A stretch of 64,000 nucleotides of DNA from assembly GCF_051401765.1 (NCBI RefSeq), contig NC_135064.1, forward strand, positions 20,868,001-20,932,000. Reading direction: 5' to 3'. Of the stretch, positions 37,876-50,600 are shown piece after piece. Positions within the stretch are counted from its first letter, which is position 1. Each line of letters opens with the position of its first letter. A model generated the notes under the pieces. That model was not told the origin of the DNA. It saw only the letters and a list, made by a program, of their open reading frames with translations, and searched no databases. This DNA comes from Calliopsis andreniformis. Lineage: Eukaryota > Arthropoda > Insecta > Hymenoptera > Andrenidae. Made by a program: the position numbers and the translations under genes.

Positions 37876-38700
37876 TACAAACAGCATGCTAGTTCCCCTT
37901 TTATCAATTAATATAGATGCTGTTAAAGCATAGCCAGAGAAAAATGAAATCAACAGTGCCCATATCCTCCCTTCTGAACTCTGCAAACAAATCTTACCTA
38001 GATTCTCCCGTTCTCCGAATCCTCCGCCTGCGGCTTCACACAGGTGCACCTGCACACAGGAACAAGGATTAGATTATGTACAGCACTCCAGCTGTTCATG
38101 GAAGCTGAATTCCGGCCAAACACGAGCAATCGAACGCATCGAATGTAAAACGTCTATGCACACAAAAAGTATCGCATTCGGAAGTACGGAAGGATGGTTC
38201 TACGTCGCGAACTGTTTCTATACGAAAAAGGTATCACGTTGTTTTCCGCAACATTAAATATTGCGCTTCAATAATTCTTCCGTGAAGAGAACAAGCATTT
38301 TGTGAAGATGTCAAGTGTATATTAAATTGGAGGAAGAATAGATAGAAAGCTTTTCGCAAGAAATTAAAATAAAATTGCAGAATAATTTTGTGCGATGTTA
38401 AATATTTTCTGTTTGATATGGATGAATTGCATTGTCGAGTTAGAAGAATTTATTTGTTGACCCTTGTTCAGGGGGTATTTTATTTGATGAATAGGTAGAT
38501 ATTTTTCATATTTTTTTAAAGCAGCTGAATTTTTTCTAAATTCCTAGCCATTTCTGTATCGATCACTCAGTGCATACAGTATTTTTGTTACTATAGATTT
38601 TTTACTGTATTAGTATATGTGTCTTGAAAGGAAAACCAAGAGAAAATTCTGATAATCTAGTTCAGAGATATAAAGCAAAATATATAACCACCAACACACA

Positions 38701-38735
38701 TAGGTAGGTACATACATACACATACATCCATGTAT
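38701..38735. repeat. ACAT-rich microsatellite
   Basis: taggtaggtacatacatacacatacatcca: overlapping TAGG and ACAT tetranucleotides. Confidence 0.7.
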
Positions 38736-39159
38736 GCAGAATTTTATCATTGGTTTTTCAGTTTATTAGACTCAGAGGGCCTCAGAAACTCGAGAGATTC
38801 TAAAATGCCACGAGGAAGTGAAGTGCGTCCTAAACCTGACCGATAGCAATATCTACCCTTCCTCTATTACATCTGTAGCTATAAAGCGCAATGACCTAAG
38901 TCCCTAATCCCAACATTTCGCGTCTCCTCGAACCCTCGCTTCCAAGTAAAAAAAACTCCTTCAATACCCATCTTCCCTCCTAAAAACCCAAACACTAACC
39001 CCCAAACCTCAATCACACCCTCATCTCAAACCCCCCGAAAACCCAACCCAGGTCCTTTCCCCTTGCATCCCCAAACGTTCCACATAATCGTGAAACCCAA
39101 AATCAGCGACCACGTCCTAAAAAAAGGGTCCCGAAGATGAGGACTTTTTCGCGGTCAGA

Positions 39160-39780
39160 CAGGCGTTTTAGCGCACAGCGCGACGCCGTGACTGCCGACG
39201 CTCACGCACGTTCACGCACACGCACGCATAGTGGCGCACCGTGTTGGGCATGGGGAAGGGGGGCGGAAGAGGGGGGTAGGGCGGCAGCGAAGCACAGAGA
39301 ACCCGCGAACGGAGGAAGGCATGTCGTGTTGGTGCAAGCCGCGTGAGCGAGTTTAACGAATCCGTCCGTGGCCGGAGAGGGAAGAGAGCGAAGGCGAAGT
39401 CCGAGGGCCGAGACGCTCTCGGCCGAGTATTCCAGGTTAATTTTACCGAGCCCTAAGGAGCGCATGCGAAGGACCGGCGAAGGATAACGCTAGCGGGGCT
39501 CATCGGTTGGACGCTGCTCGAAGCGAACGAAGGACGCCCGCATTCCACGCCGCAACCTGGTATAATACGAGGAATTGGCCGAACGGAACGAGAGAGAGAG
39601 CCGAGGAGGAGAGGGGGGAGAGAGGGAGAAAGGGAGGAAGAGGGAGAGAAGAGGAGAGAAAACGCGAGAAACGGGCGCTAGGCGGGTCGAAGAGAGACAA
39701 GCGGAGGAGGGTTCCGCGCGAGACAGAGAGGAGAGCCGAGAGGGGAGAGATGGGCCGCAGAAAAAGAGAAGGAAGCTGAG
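39160..39780 (+). other. candidate 5' non-coding first exon and CpG-rich promoter of a plus-strand gene
   Basis: The stretch is CpG-rich, becomes almost pure purine from 39591, and ends ggaagctgag followed by gtgagcgagt at 39781, a consensus donor. Several short ATG frames occur but none resembles a protein, so it reads as a 5' UTR. It is the expected form of the first exon of a large insect gene with a long first intron. Its coding exons would lie right of 64 kb, since none is recognisable between here and the end of the window. The 5' limit is uncertain. Confidence 0.45.
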
Positions 39781-39818
39781 GTGAGCGAGTAGGGGTAGTT
39801 GCGCGAAGAGTTGTCTGC

Positions 39819-40085
39819 ATCGTCCTCCTCTTCCTTCGATCTATCTCTCTCCTTTCCTTCCTACCTCGCCTCCCTTTCGTACGCTTTCCTTCGTCATAAT
39901 CATCCTCCACCTTCCTTCGCTCTATCTCCTCGCTCGTTTCATTCCCGTCCCTCTAGCCGCTCTACCCTGGCCCTTTTTTCTTTCTCCCTACGTTTTCTTC
40001 CTCTCGCGTTTGTCGTCAGCCTTCCCTTTGTTTCTCTTGCCTTCTTTCGAACTTCTCGTCCTTTTTGTTTCCTCTTCCTTTCTAT
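39819..40085 (+). other. pyrimidine-rich tract just downstream of the candidate donor
   Basis: About 270 bp dominated by C and T (cgtcctcctcttccttcgat and similar), immediately after the purine-rich tract of the candidate exon. Strand composition flips within about 40 bp of the donor. Confidence 0.7.
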
Positions 40086-40140
40086 GTATAGTACATATAG
40101 AAATCTAGCGTGTAGTGTATACATAGTACGTACATATGCA

Positions 40141-40170
40141 TTTCCTTGCATTTCCTTGCATTTCCTTGTA
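40141..40170. repeat. 10-bp tandem repeat TTTCCTTGCA x3
   Basis: Three head-to-tail copies of tttccttgca (the last reads tttccttgta), followed at 40196-40240 by CA/TA-rich sequence. Confidence 0.85.
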
Positions 40171-42519
40171 TTTATATGTATAACAAGAAAGAAGACACAC
40201 ACACATATATTTATGTATGAATATACACACTCCCCTCCTCTCCTCTTCTTTCCTGAGCGTTCTTATTCCGCTTCTTCTGGCCGCGCGCTCCTCGGTCGAA
40301 CCGCGTGCCTGCAGCGGAAGTAAACCACCGTGCGCACGCTGGTATCTCCGCGAGAGTGCATTCTGCACAGTCTCGGCCGACGTTCTTCCTCCCGTGCGCG
40401 TAACTGGGATTCCTCGTGTTCCGAGCAGCTGCAACCGTCCGCCGCGCGGCTCTCGAGTAGGCTATCCCCCGTGGCCTTTGTTTCGAAAGAATTTGTAATA
40501 TTCATATCCAAGGCGCCGAAACGGCCCGAGGATTCTTCGCTTCTTTTCTTGGCAAGCTCTTAAAGTTTCAGGAGATATGGCCAGGTGGAAGGCTATCATT
40601 TGCATCGGGCATTCCTACGCGGTGCTTTTGTCACGGTTTTATTGTGGTCCGCTTTCTGGTCGGAACACGGGGATTCCTTGATCCTTGTCTGTACCAGTAG
40701 TTTGTAATAAAACTTGTGTACGCGGCGATGGTGTAGTAGAATAATTAGGCTCAAAGTAGAAATACGGTACTTGGAGAGTGCGGTGGACAAGGTGTTAATA
40801 AAATTACTGATCTATGGGCAAGTTAAGGCTAATCTAGGAACATAGGGTAAGAGTATTTACTACTGTGTATTCACCAATTACTGTGGCCCTAACTTATCGC
40901 ACTTTTTATTTTCACGTGTAACAAGATGCTGCACTATTAAACTGAAAGTATTTGATTTGATTTAAAAAAATATTAATAGTCTTAGTTTACTGGTGCTACA
41001 TCTTGGTATGTGTGAAGATGAGAGGAGGGAGGAAGGATGGGAAGTGTACAGTAATTGGTCCAGCGCTGCGTAATTGGCACTCTTACCCTTTATGAAAGTA
41101 CATAAACTTCTGGAGCTAGTAAAATGTGCTTCTCGAATCAAACCTACTCCAATGATATCTACCTAACAACTGTAATTTAATTACTATACAATTTCAATTT
41201 CATAAAAATGTATAAAGTTCGATATAGATTTTATTTATAAATAAGCCTGTTTCTATCAACATTTTGTAATTAATTTTACAATGATTTGATACATGACAGT
41301 GGCCTCCATCAGAAATTCTTGATAAGATCATTTATAATCGTGTGAACGAGTCTGTTGCCCATGTATGGGTGACGTAGCATTCAGAATGCTGAGTCAATTA
41401 TTCTTTGTATCATTACACGCACTGTAAATTACACGATACATTTTTCATAAGATACGGCCAAAGTGATCGCCGTTCATTTGAATGCAGGCTCGAATGCGTT
41501 TTCTCGATGAATTTTCCAGTCCCTTTCACTTTCTAACAACCATTTAAACTCTCCAGTCATCAATCCCATTCTCGGAAGAATTACCGACTAGCGAACGGAA
41601 AAACTGATTATCTCTGAAGCGATTTATTTCTACTAAATTATTTCTTATCTACCTCTACCAAGAAACTATCTAGTATACTTCTCTTGTATCATATTGCACA
41701 CCCTCGTTAATTAAAAACATATTACACACGATGCATAAATAAACTGGATATGAAAAATTGCTTCTGTGATTCAGCTTCATGCAAGTACTAAACAGTATAA
41801 TATGATGCAGTTTTTAGCTTCGATAAAAAATGGAAGAAAATTCCTTTTAAAAAAATATTGTTAGTAACCATCTTTTTTCTGTCCGCTGGAATTTATTCTT
41901 ATCTTCTCATATGCAAGAACTCATAAAATTTGACAAAGGCTGTTTTCTTATGAGCTTTCCAATTATCTACGTGACTTTCGATCATAAAATAATTCACGTA
42001 ACTTATATCATCATGGTGATCTTTTCAAAACGAATTCGAAATTAATAACAGAGATCGCGTGGAATAGAGGAGCCAGAGGGCTGAAGAAAGCTGAGAATGG
42101 TCCAAATGGAAGGTAGAGGCGTATACGTCGTATTATTCGTACTGTCCAGTTAGGCAGAGGAGTCCCCTGATGGGATTATAATGTGAATATAATGGCGAGC
42201 TTCCGCGCTACGCAACCCTTTCATCCCCCACTCCCGCGGTGTACGGCTTAGCCTTCCATTGAAAACCCTTCTACGCCGTCTGAGAGCTTAATCGACTATT
42301 CGGACGATTTTCTGGAGCTTAAGCCGTCGCTTCCAGACGGTTAAAAAGATGTAAACGAAAGTGCGATGAGTTTTAGATGCTACGAACTGGTCAAACCTGC
42401 TGCCATCAGTTCAAACTGTACTAATGTTATAATTAGAAAATGATTATGAGAATTTCAACTAAACAAGTTCCAGCTCTAACATTGACAGCAGGAGGAGATG
42501 CAAATGATGGTACCATTTT

Positions 42520-42650
42520 TTAGTAGGTACCCAATTCTGATTCTTTTTCGTATTTTATTCTCAGGTTCTCTTTCTCTAGTTCTTTTTTCCCTAGGTCCTC
42601 TTTTTCTAAATCCTCTCTCCCTAGGTCCACTTTTTCTAGAGCCTCTAGTG
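42520..42650. repeat. CT-rich minisatellite related to the GGTACC array
   Basis: Starts with one unit very like the 9.1-kb array (aggtacccaattctgattct) and continues as about three 30-bp units containing ccctaggtcc and tttttctaaatcctc. Confidence 0.6.
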
Positions 42651-43899
42651 TACTCATTTTAGCGTCCCCTTCCATTTTTTAATTAAATTTAATCACTTTT
42701 CCCTGTAATTCGAGTGCTCTTTTCTGTTATTTAAAAATAATACGATTGTGCAATTTTTCGCTCTCATTCGATTGCAACGATCACCTGCGGAGATTCTCGA
42801 TACTTCCTCCCTTTTTTTCACCATTCGATGGCATGACGCAATCCGAAATACGCATTTATCGGTATTTATGATATCTCGTATTGGAAGGCCCATACAGCAA
42901 GGAATTTTAAATCGCAAATTATGAGTCAAATTAAGTAATACCATGCTCCCTGACTGTGCACCGTACCCTGCCAACGAAACGGTTACGTTCTTCTGTAATA
43001 AATTACTTTAAACTTGACATACTGAGAACCCTTCTGTGCTGCGCTTAATTATATTCCGAATATCGTATTGGCTTACGGGCAATCGTAACATATTTCGATC
43101 ACCTTGCCATATTTCTCTGCGCACTAACATAAATATAGGTAACCGAGAAATGTATCCTTAAGATATTTTACACTATTTTCCTTTTGAAGGGGAAGCACAC
43201 TGTAAGTGGTGCATATTGTAATCAATTTATGCGTGTTATGTAAAAAATAGAGATTGAAAATTTTATTGAGAACCTGGCGGCGTGCTAGCAATTCGTTTAA
43301 TAAAATAAAAATGAGAAATTCTGTATTCGCCAAATTCCTTAGATGATTCGAACTTGATATGGCTGGTTATCCAACAGAAATTCCTAGTCTCAAAAGAAAA
43401 CAGTTAGACCCACTCTAGAAGGTAACAACTGCCCACAGTCCATTCACTACTATCACGTTAAAAACCATTACCACTACTTGCTTTCACTAAAGCCACCGAT
43501 CAGCAATTAAATCGGTGAGTTGAAGAACAATTCAAGTCCAAAAACCACACTTTCAGATATTTAATCATACTACTACTACCCCATTCAAGAAAGTTCTTTT
43601 AAATAATTCTTCGCTAATTGCAGAATATTTGTGAATCACTGAACCACTAATAATGTAAAACTAAAAATGAATGAATCACTAATAATGTAAATACAAAATC
43701 ATCACATACACCCTAATTTTCATTTCCCTTTGCCCAGTCCTTAGCTGTTAACAACTTCATCCCCCTTCCTCTATCACTCCATCGACAACTCTCCACCGCT
43801 CAGAAGCAGCGAAACAAACCTCACCACCCCTCGACATTTCCCCCATAACCAACCTGAAACGTCCCTAAATCATTAGACGCGTTCCCTTTTACATCTCAC

Positions 43900-44650
43900 T
43901 CGATTTACTTTTTCCGCCCGAGGTCGCTTCGATTTATAATCTCCTCTGGTGCGCGAGGAGCTTTTTTGCGCCTCCTCTGGCCGTAATTCAAAGATCGACG
44001 CGGTCGCGCGCTCCTCGGTCCTCGCCTCCGCTAGAATAACTTACGACGTCATGCAACGATTCGACGGGGTTCGACGTTTGCACAATGGCGCGATAAATCA
44101 GCGTCAAACGTGCGCCGTTCATTTTGTTCGTCAATTTGTTGGACACCGGCGCGCGCGCGCGTCCTGGCATCCGATCCCGAAGTTCGCCGCGCGTCGCCTC
44201 CCCGAGCGTATCCGCGCGGCGAGCATGTTACGGGCCGAGTTTACTGTCATCGTAGATTCAAACGGGCTCCCCATATATACGATTCCACCGTGTCACGTAA
44301 CTGGAAAGCGTGTGTGCACGGTCCCGATGCGCGGGACGGTCCGTCTTCGCCACGGTGTACCAGGGGGTTGCGTTTGTGCCTCCATCTTTCCCCGCGGTGC
44401 ACCGTCACGCAGGAAACGCTGATTTATCATCGCGCCGTAACAAGCCCGCGTACATTTCCGTCTCTCTATTTACAACGCCGTGTCGCGGAGAGATAAAACT
44501 CCTTTTTGCTGGGGCTCCACCGCGCGGGATCGCCGCGAGCGAAATAATTTCAAGCGCAGGGGTGACTGGGGATCGAGGGGAGCCCTTGGCGAGTGAGAGC
44601 TAACGCGTGGGTAATTTCAATTTTCTTGAGGAAGGCGTAGTGGTGGTATG
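43900..44650. promoter_or_regulatory. strong CpG-rich island with an alternating CG run
   Basis: Contains caccggcgcgcgcgcgcgtcc at about 44145, an alternating purine-pyrimidine run that could adopt Z-DNA, and many other CpG words. The long plus-strand open frames here have high Arg/Ala content typical of GC-driven frames. Confidence 0.3.
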
Positions 44651-47600
44651 TGCTTGGAATGGGGGAGTGTGGTTCATTTGACTAACAGAGCGATGGAATA
44701 ATACTCGAGGGTTTCTTGTTTTGGAGACGGTTTTGGGGGAGATGGATATTTAGGTGATGAGGTGTCGTAGGTCAGTGAGTGAGTGTCGGAGTGGGCTATG
44801 TGGAAGTTGCTTATTTTAAATGTAAAAAGTTAGGTATCGATCAGGGGTTTTGACAGGAAAATTTATATAAATTGTGAAAATGGGGTCAAGCACTTTGACT
44901 TGTGAACAGCTTTTATCTGGGTAAAAGAATATGTATTTTTCTTTAGAAGAAGCTCCTCAATACTATGTGCTATAAAAATATATAGTATCTATCCTTCAAT
45001 TTGAACCTGTTTTCCTAATTATATTATGTGTAATAACAAGAAAAACATTGTAAAGAGACTTTGAAGAAAAAATTAATTTTGCAGATTATACCTTCAAGGA
45101 AGAAATTTTATTTTTCACTAAAGGTGTTGATGCTACAGTAGCAGATAGGTACGTATGGCTACTCTATAACTAAACATACACATATATCACTTGCTTCCAG
45201 CCAATTACTTCAGAGATAAAAAGACATCATTACTAACTCACTGCTACTGATTTCATTAAATCTATATTTCCATATAGTATACATACTAAGTATACTAACG
45301 ATGGCATTCGAAATTCCAGACAGTACAGACATGATTCATGTTCAGAGATACCAGTGTAAACATTTCCTCATTCCATTAAAACGTAGACCTATTCTATGTA
45401 GAATCTCAGTATACGATCTAATGGAAAAAAAATCAATACAAAAAGTGGAATTGTATGCTTTAAAAAATAATAGGAAACGATCACATGTACCAGGAAATAC
45501 TAACTTCAGCGCTGTTTGTTCGCCAAACGAAATTACACGTCGGTATCTTATAATCAAAATCAAACGTTCTCATGAATCATGCGAGAACGTTATCTAGCAT
45601 TCAGTAGCATGCAAATACCAGTCGGTATGTTAGAAGTAGAGCATTCTGTATCAGTATTCTAGTCGCCAGAAATATCTAAATTACAGGAACGACGAAATAG
45701 TCGAGACGAGATTTTCTCGTTTTTAGGGACATTTACGCTCCCTCCTAGGAACTTGATTGATCGAGCAGCATAGAGGCAAGAGTGAGTGGCCCCATTCCAA
45801 GCGATTCCATTCCATTCCGTAGCAGACCATTCGATTCGGTCGTGCCGAAGGAGTACATAAGACATTATGTAAGAGCACTCACGAGAGCGTACCCGCAAAG
45901 GTGATTCTGAAGAATTTCGTGTACCAATCGAGTCATTTGCCACGAGAACGTACCGCAAAAACGATCTGCCTCGCTCATTTGTCTTCGACGATCTACCGAT
46001 AAATCGTTGACGCTCGATCGTGAAGACATTTCAAGGCTTCGATGATTTTTAATAGAGAACTGTTAGGCTGAGCACAAGATACCACTGAATCATTTAAATT
46101 TAATGAATAGTAAACTTATGATTATTGACAGTAATTTATGTCTTAATCTCTTGTGTTTCATCTGTGGCTATCTTCGTTACCGAGGAGCTTAGTTTCTTTT
46201 TTCTTCAGATAATAAAAATGGTAAAATGTAAATGGTAAAATTCTCTCATGTTTGAGAGAAATTGATGTAGATACTCCGAGAAAATTTATTTGACATCTAT
46301 AGATATCACTAAAGAGAGCTAATTCTACTAATTCCTATTTTCATAAATACCTACAATTAGAAAAGTGCAATATAATTAGATATTTGTTTCACCCTCCAAG
46401 TACTACAAAATGTATTTAGCTTACAATAAATTAACAATACGTTAATACAGTACCTACACACTTTAACTTTAAACTATTTGAATATATATGACTTTCATAT
46501 CTCATGACGATAACTCCCAAGATTTCGAGCCAAAAGAAATATTCTTTCCTCGTCAGATGGTATCGCTATGCCAATCCCTCGACTTTCCTCCGATCGCTGG
46601 TAGTCCAACCCAGCGTAATACCACGATTCACCTGGCAAAGGGTATCAAGTAAGAGTGTGAGAAGATCTATGAAAGGAATTCGCTGGAAAGTGCGCGATGG
46701 AGAAGTTACACACCTTAACGGATACTTTAGAGCGCGAGCGGAACTTTATGATCGTAAATATTAAGAACGAACTAGAGAGACGTTATCGCGATATAAAGTA
46801 TCGTTAAACTGACGTGCATTACTAACAAGCACAGGCTGATAACTGTTGCCGTAATCGGTTGTGGTTATTGCCAGGACGCCGCTCATTTACGACATCGCGT
46901 AACGTTCACCCTTCTTCTGGCGAAACGATAAAAGCGCAACGACAATCGGTCAGATGCACCGAGAAGGGAGGAGACTTCATGGCCCTAAATAAGCAGCATC
47001 CGAGACGCGTTAACCTTAAAGCTCTCCGTATAATTAAGTACGAATTAAAATGATACGAACCGTGAAATGAGGGTAGTTGTAATTGGTCCAACAATGGGTG
47101 ATTAATTAAAATCCTCGACGGGGGGGGACAGCCGTCGGAGAAATACATTAACATCCCTCCAAAATTTATCGCGTCGTATTAGCATAATTAAAGCTGGATA
47201 AATGCTTAAGCAAGCCCCTCCTGGGGAGATGAGAAAAAGGGTAGAGGAAGGGGGCATTGATAAGGGTACTAATGTCGTGGAGAGAAACGAAAGGATGGAT
47301 TCCACTAAAAGATAAATAAAGATAGATTGGCACTACAAGACAAGTAACTTAAATTATCTATTCTGCTAGAAGAACATAAATGATTTCCTAAAAAATGAAG
47401 GACAGGACCTAAAAAAAAAAGCACTCAAGATCACTGTTGTCTTATCCACTCCAAATAGAAAAAAATAGTGTCGTCCAACATTTTCATACCAAAAACTGTT
47501 TCCTATTATATATATTGTCGTTATCAGAGCTATGATTTCACCAGGAATATGCCTATAGCTCGCGACGTTTACGAGCATCGAACTGCGAACACTCCCATTT

Positions 47601-50600
47601 AAACCCGCCCATGGATTTGATAAAGGCTCTCGGTTACGATACCATAACGTAAATCACCAGCATACCAGTAACAATTCCTCATATCGTAAGAAAGCAATAA
47701 ATGCAGTTTGTAGAGCGACCGACGCACCGGCGAGACAACGTTCGCATTCTTAGTATCGTATTCCTAATGGAGGGACGTATAACAACGTGAATCCGAGATA
47801 CCGAGGGAGAGAAAAAAAGGTGTGAAAGCTGGTTACTTCATCCATTTTCCACAGAGCCCGTATCTACGCCATATACGGACACCAGGCACGTCACCAGGAA
47901 TTTAGTATAGCCGAGAGTGAACCTCGGTGACGCACAAATGGACTCGCGTAATCTGCGTCAGCAATGCTGCCCTCCTCAGAGCTTAATGCACTCGAGGATC
48001 GTACGCCTCGAAGCGGATGGGACCCATTCATTGTTAAACCCTTCTGCTTATAGGCCCCGTGCGACGAAATACTGGTCTTGGGGTATTTGATTGGTGCATG
48101 ATGAAACTGATGGTAATTAGTAGATTAAACACGAGTTTAGGCTTTTCACTTTGGGTAACTATCGTGGATGATTCTCACATGGATGATTCTAATAAATGCT
48201 GCATTACTTTTGGTAATTTTATTATAAGGGAGTGATTCTAATGTTAGCTTCTGATGAACCTGTGGTAGGAGTGCTTAATCTAAGGGGAACATTGATAAGA
48301 CAGTATGTCTTAGATTAACTTACATTAAATCCCAAATTCTTTTGACTATCGTGGAAATGACATGCATATATAGGTCCTAGGATTAATAAGCAGCAGATAA
48401 ATATTGGTAGTTTGCTACCCAAAATGAGACCAAACATATTTGCTAAGCGAAAGTTACCTGAAGTGTCAATCGTATGCTTGTACTACTTCCCAACTCGAGC
48501 ATTACTACTGGTCTACTATTTAACACGTTTATCTGCGGTTTTCTAAAATTAATAATAAATAAAATTGACGTCATTAGCAACGTAAACTGAAATACTAATG
48601 ATAAGTGTATCATAAAATGATGAAATATTCATGTGTTTTAGTTATACATCATTAATGAACTGTACCATCTAGTAAAACTCGGTATTTCCTAATAGTAATA
48701 AATAAATGCAATACTATTTGTGGTTTCACGTGCACCAAGCCAATAATTTGGGCCAATAATGGATGTCCATATTTACAAGCGTCGCGAGAAAACGCTGCCG
48801 TAATTAACTCGATGCACCCAGAGGTACACGCATCGCGTTCCAACGATGCAATACTTCAATTAGTTGAGCGTAATGCGCGCCTAGTAGTGAAATCAACGAA
48901 CGAGGCGTAAGTGCCTCTTAATTACTGGGTATGTACTGGTACGCAGATAGCGATATTTCAAACCTGAACTGTTATGCGATTCCCGTGTACAGCGGGAGCT
49001 AAATGGGAGAGGTCGAAGAATTCAGAGTTAGGGAATTCGAAAAATTCGCAGTCAACGTGAATTCGTGAATTAAATTAGAATAATTAGGAGTTTTTGTTAC
49101 AGGAACGATGGTGATTTACTTTCGTGTTAATTGCTAATGTTTTAGACATGTAAAAGGAAACGTATAATTAAAAAAAAAGGTTTGGGAAAGGAATGCTAAG
49201 GTGTGATAGGAATGTTGTAAAATCAGTTAGCAATGGAAATCGATAGTAAAGTAATAATGGAAATTTCTGAAATATTCTTTGCATTGGAAATAAACTCATA
49301 AAAAAATTTGACGCATGGGATGTATGACATAATATATTATTCAAAATTTTATAGTGCTGAAGTATTAAAAAATAGTATGCTTATACTCTAAATAAAAAAT
49401 CTTTTTTTCTTTAGTCTTGCTACCCATAAAAAGCTTCCTCCCATACTTTTACAAACTGATGGGAATAGACTATCCAAGAACGCACATTAATCATAGAATT
49501 ATACTACTTTTCTAGGAAACAACTTCTCTGGAACAATACATTCCTCGAAGATACAATTAAACGTGATGTCACTAGGGTCTGAGATGACTACAAAACCCAC
49601 AGATCTGGACCGTGTGTCCCTCATTAAAAGAACTTTTTCGTATAGGTCTTCAAAGAAGAAACCCTAGCTCCCTGCTAAAATGATCGACTTCACAAAGTTC
49701 GAAATTACGACCTAGACTTCTAGCTTCCAAATGGGACCATGATATTTTCTTCTGGTGATTAGGGGGAGAGAAAAAAAGAGGACTGAATTTCAAACCAAAT
49801 ATTAATGTTAGCTTCACCAGTCTCTCATAAAAAGTATACCCAATACCCCATATAGACTTATACATACAGAGTAAATATCTCAACTGTATCACCTGAATTT
49901 TCCTGTAAACTATTTGTTGTACGCAGAAATAGGTCCCAGAAGCATAGACAAGAAAGTACCAACAGAAAAGCTACCAAAACATTACCAAAAATCTCCCAAA
50001 GGCTACCACCAGAAAAGAGCCATCTACGCTTGGACTTCACAGAATCTAAATACACGATTCCACAGAATCGTCAGTATTTCCTGTTGCACGTCCATAGAGA
50101 GACGTCGATTGGCATCCCGTGGGCGTCCACTGATCAGAGACTCGAGAGTCGAATTAAATCGCTGGTACGCGTCCTGGCGAGGGCCGAGAGAGATCATAAT
50201 TATACGGCGGGGCCCTGGCGACTATTTTTGGGCCGCAACGGCCGCGGGCGAGGAGGCAGTCGTTAGTTTGATAGTTCCCGGACACGGCAGCCATACGGTT
50301 AACGTGTAACGACGCTCCGTGCCATTCGAGTTTAATAACAGACGCGAAAGCAGCGGAGAGCAAGGGAAAAATGAGCCAGACGACAGTGCGACGCCGGGTA
50401 GAAGCCACAGGCACGCAGGTCAATCCAGCTCCGAGGGACGAATTCCTTCCCTCTGTCTCTCGACGCCCGTGTCGTCTTCCTGCCCGACCGCCTGACTGAC
50501 TGCCTGCCCTCAGGAAATCAGCCAGGCATTACGTGCCTTCCCTCGGACGCATACCTCCCTTTCCTACGCGTGACTACTCCCTTTCTGCCTTTCAATTACG

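Larger units (their letters stand above)
29600..39159. other. spacer between the SLC5 gene and the 39-kb candidate first exon
   Basis: AT-rich with CpG-rich islands at about 30080-30640, 33480-33790, 34400-34880 and 36390-37210, and the MITE at 37701. No protein-coding gene is recognised. The C-rich stretch 38930-39080 lies just before the candidate promoter. Confidence 0.55.

Noticed and set aside
39500..40434. Several open frames of 69-174 codons on both strands around 39.5-40.4 kb
   Set aside because: They are generated by the purine- and pyrimidine-rich tracts (Glu/Arg/Gly or Ser/Leu/Phe repeats) and are not protein-like.
43949..44603. Plus-strand frames of up to 157 codons
   Set aside because: GC-driven frames overlapping in two phases with no motif; no splice or start context that favours one.
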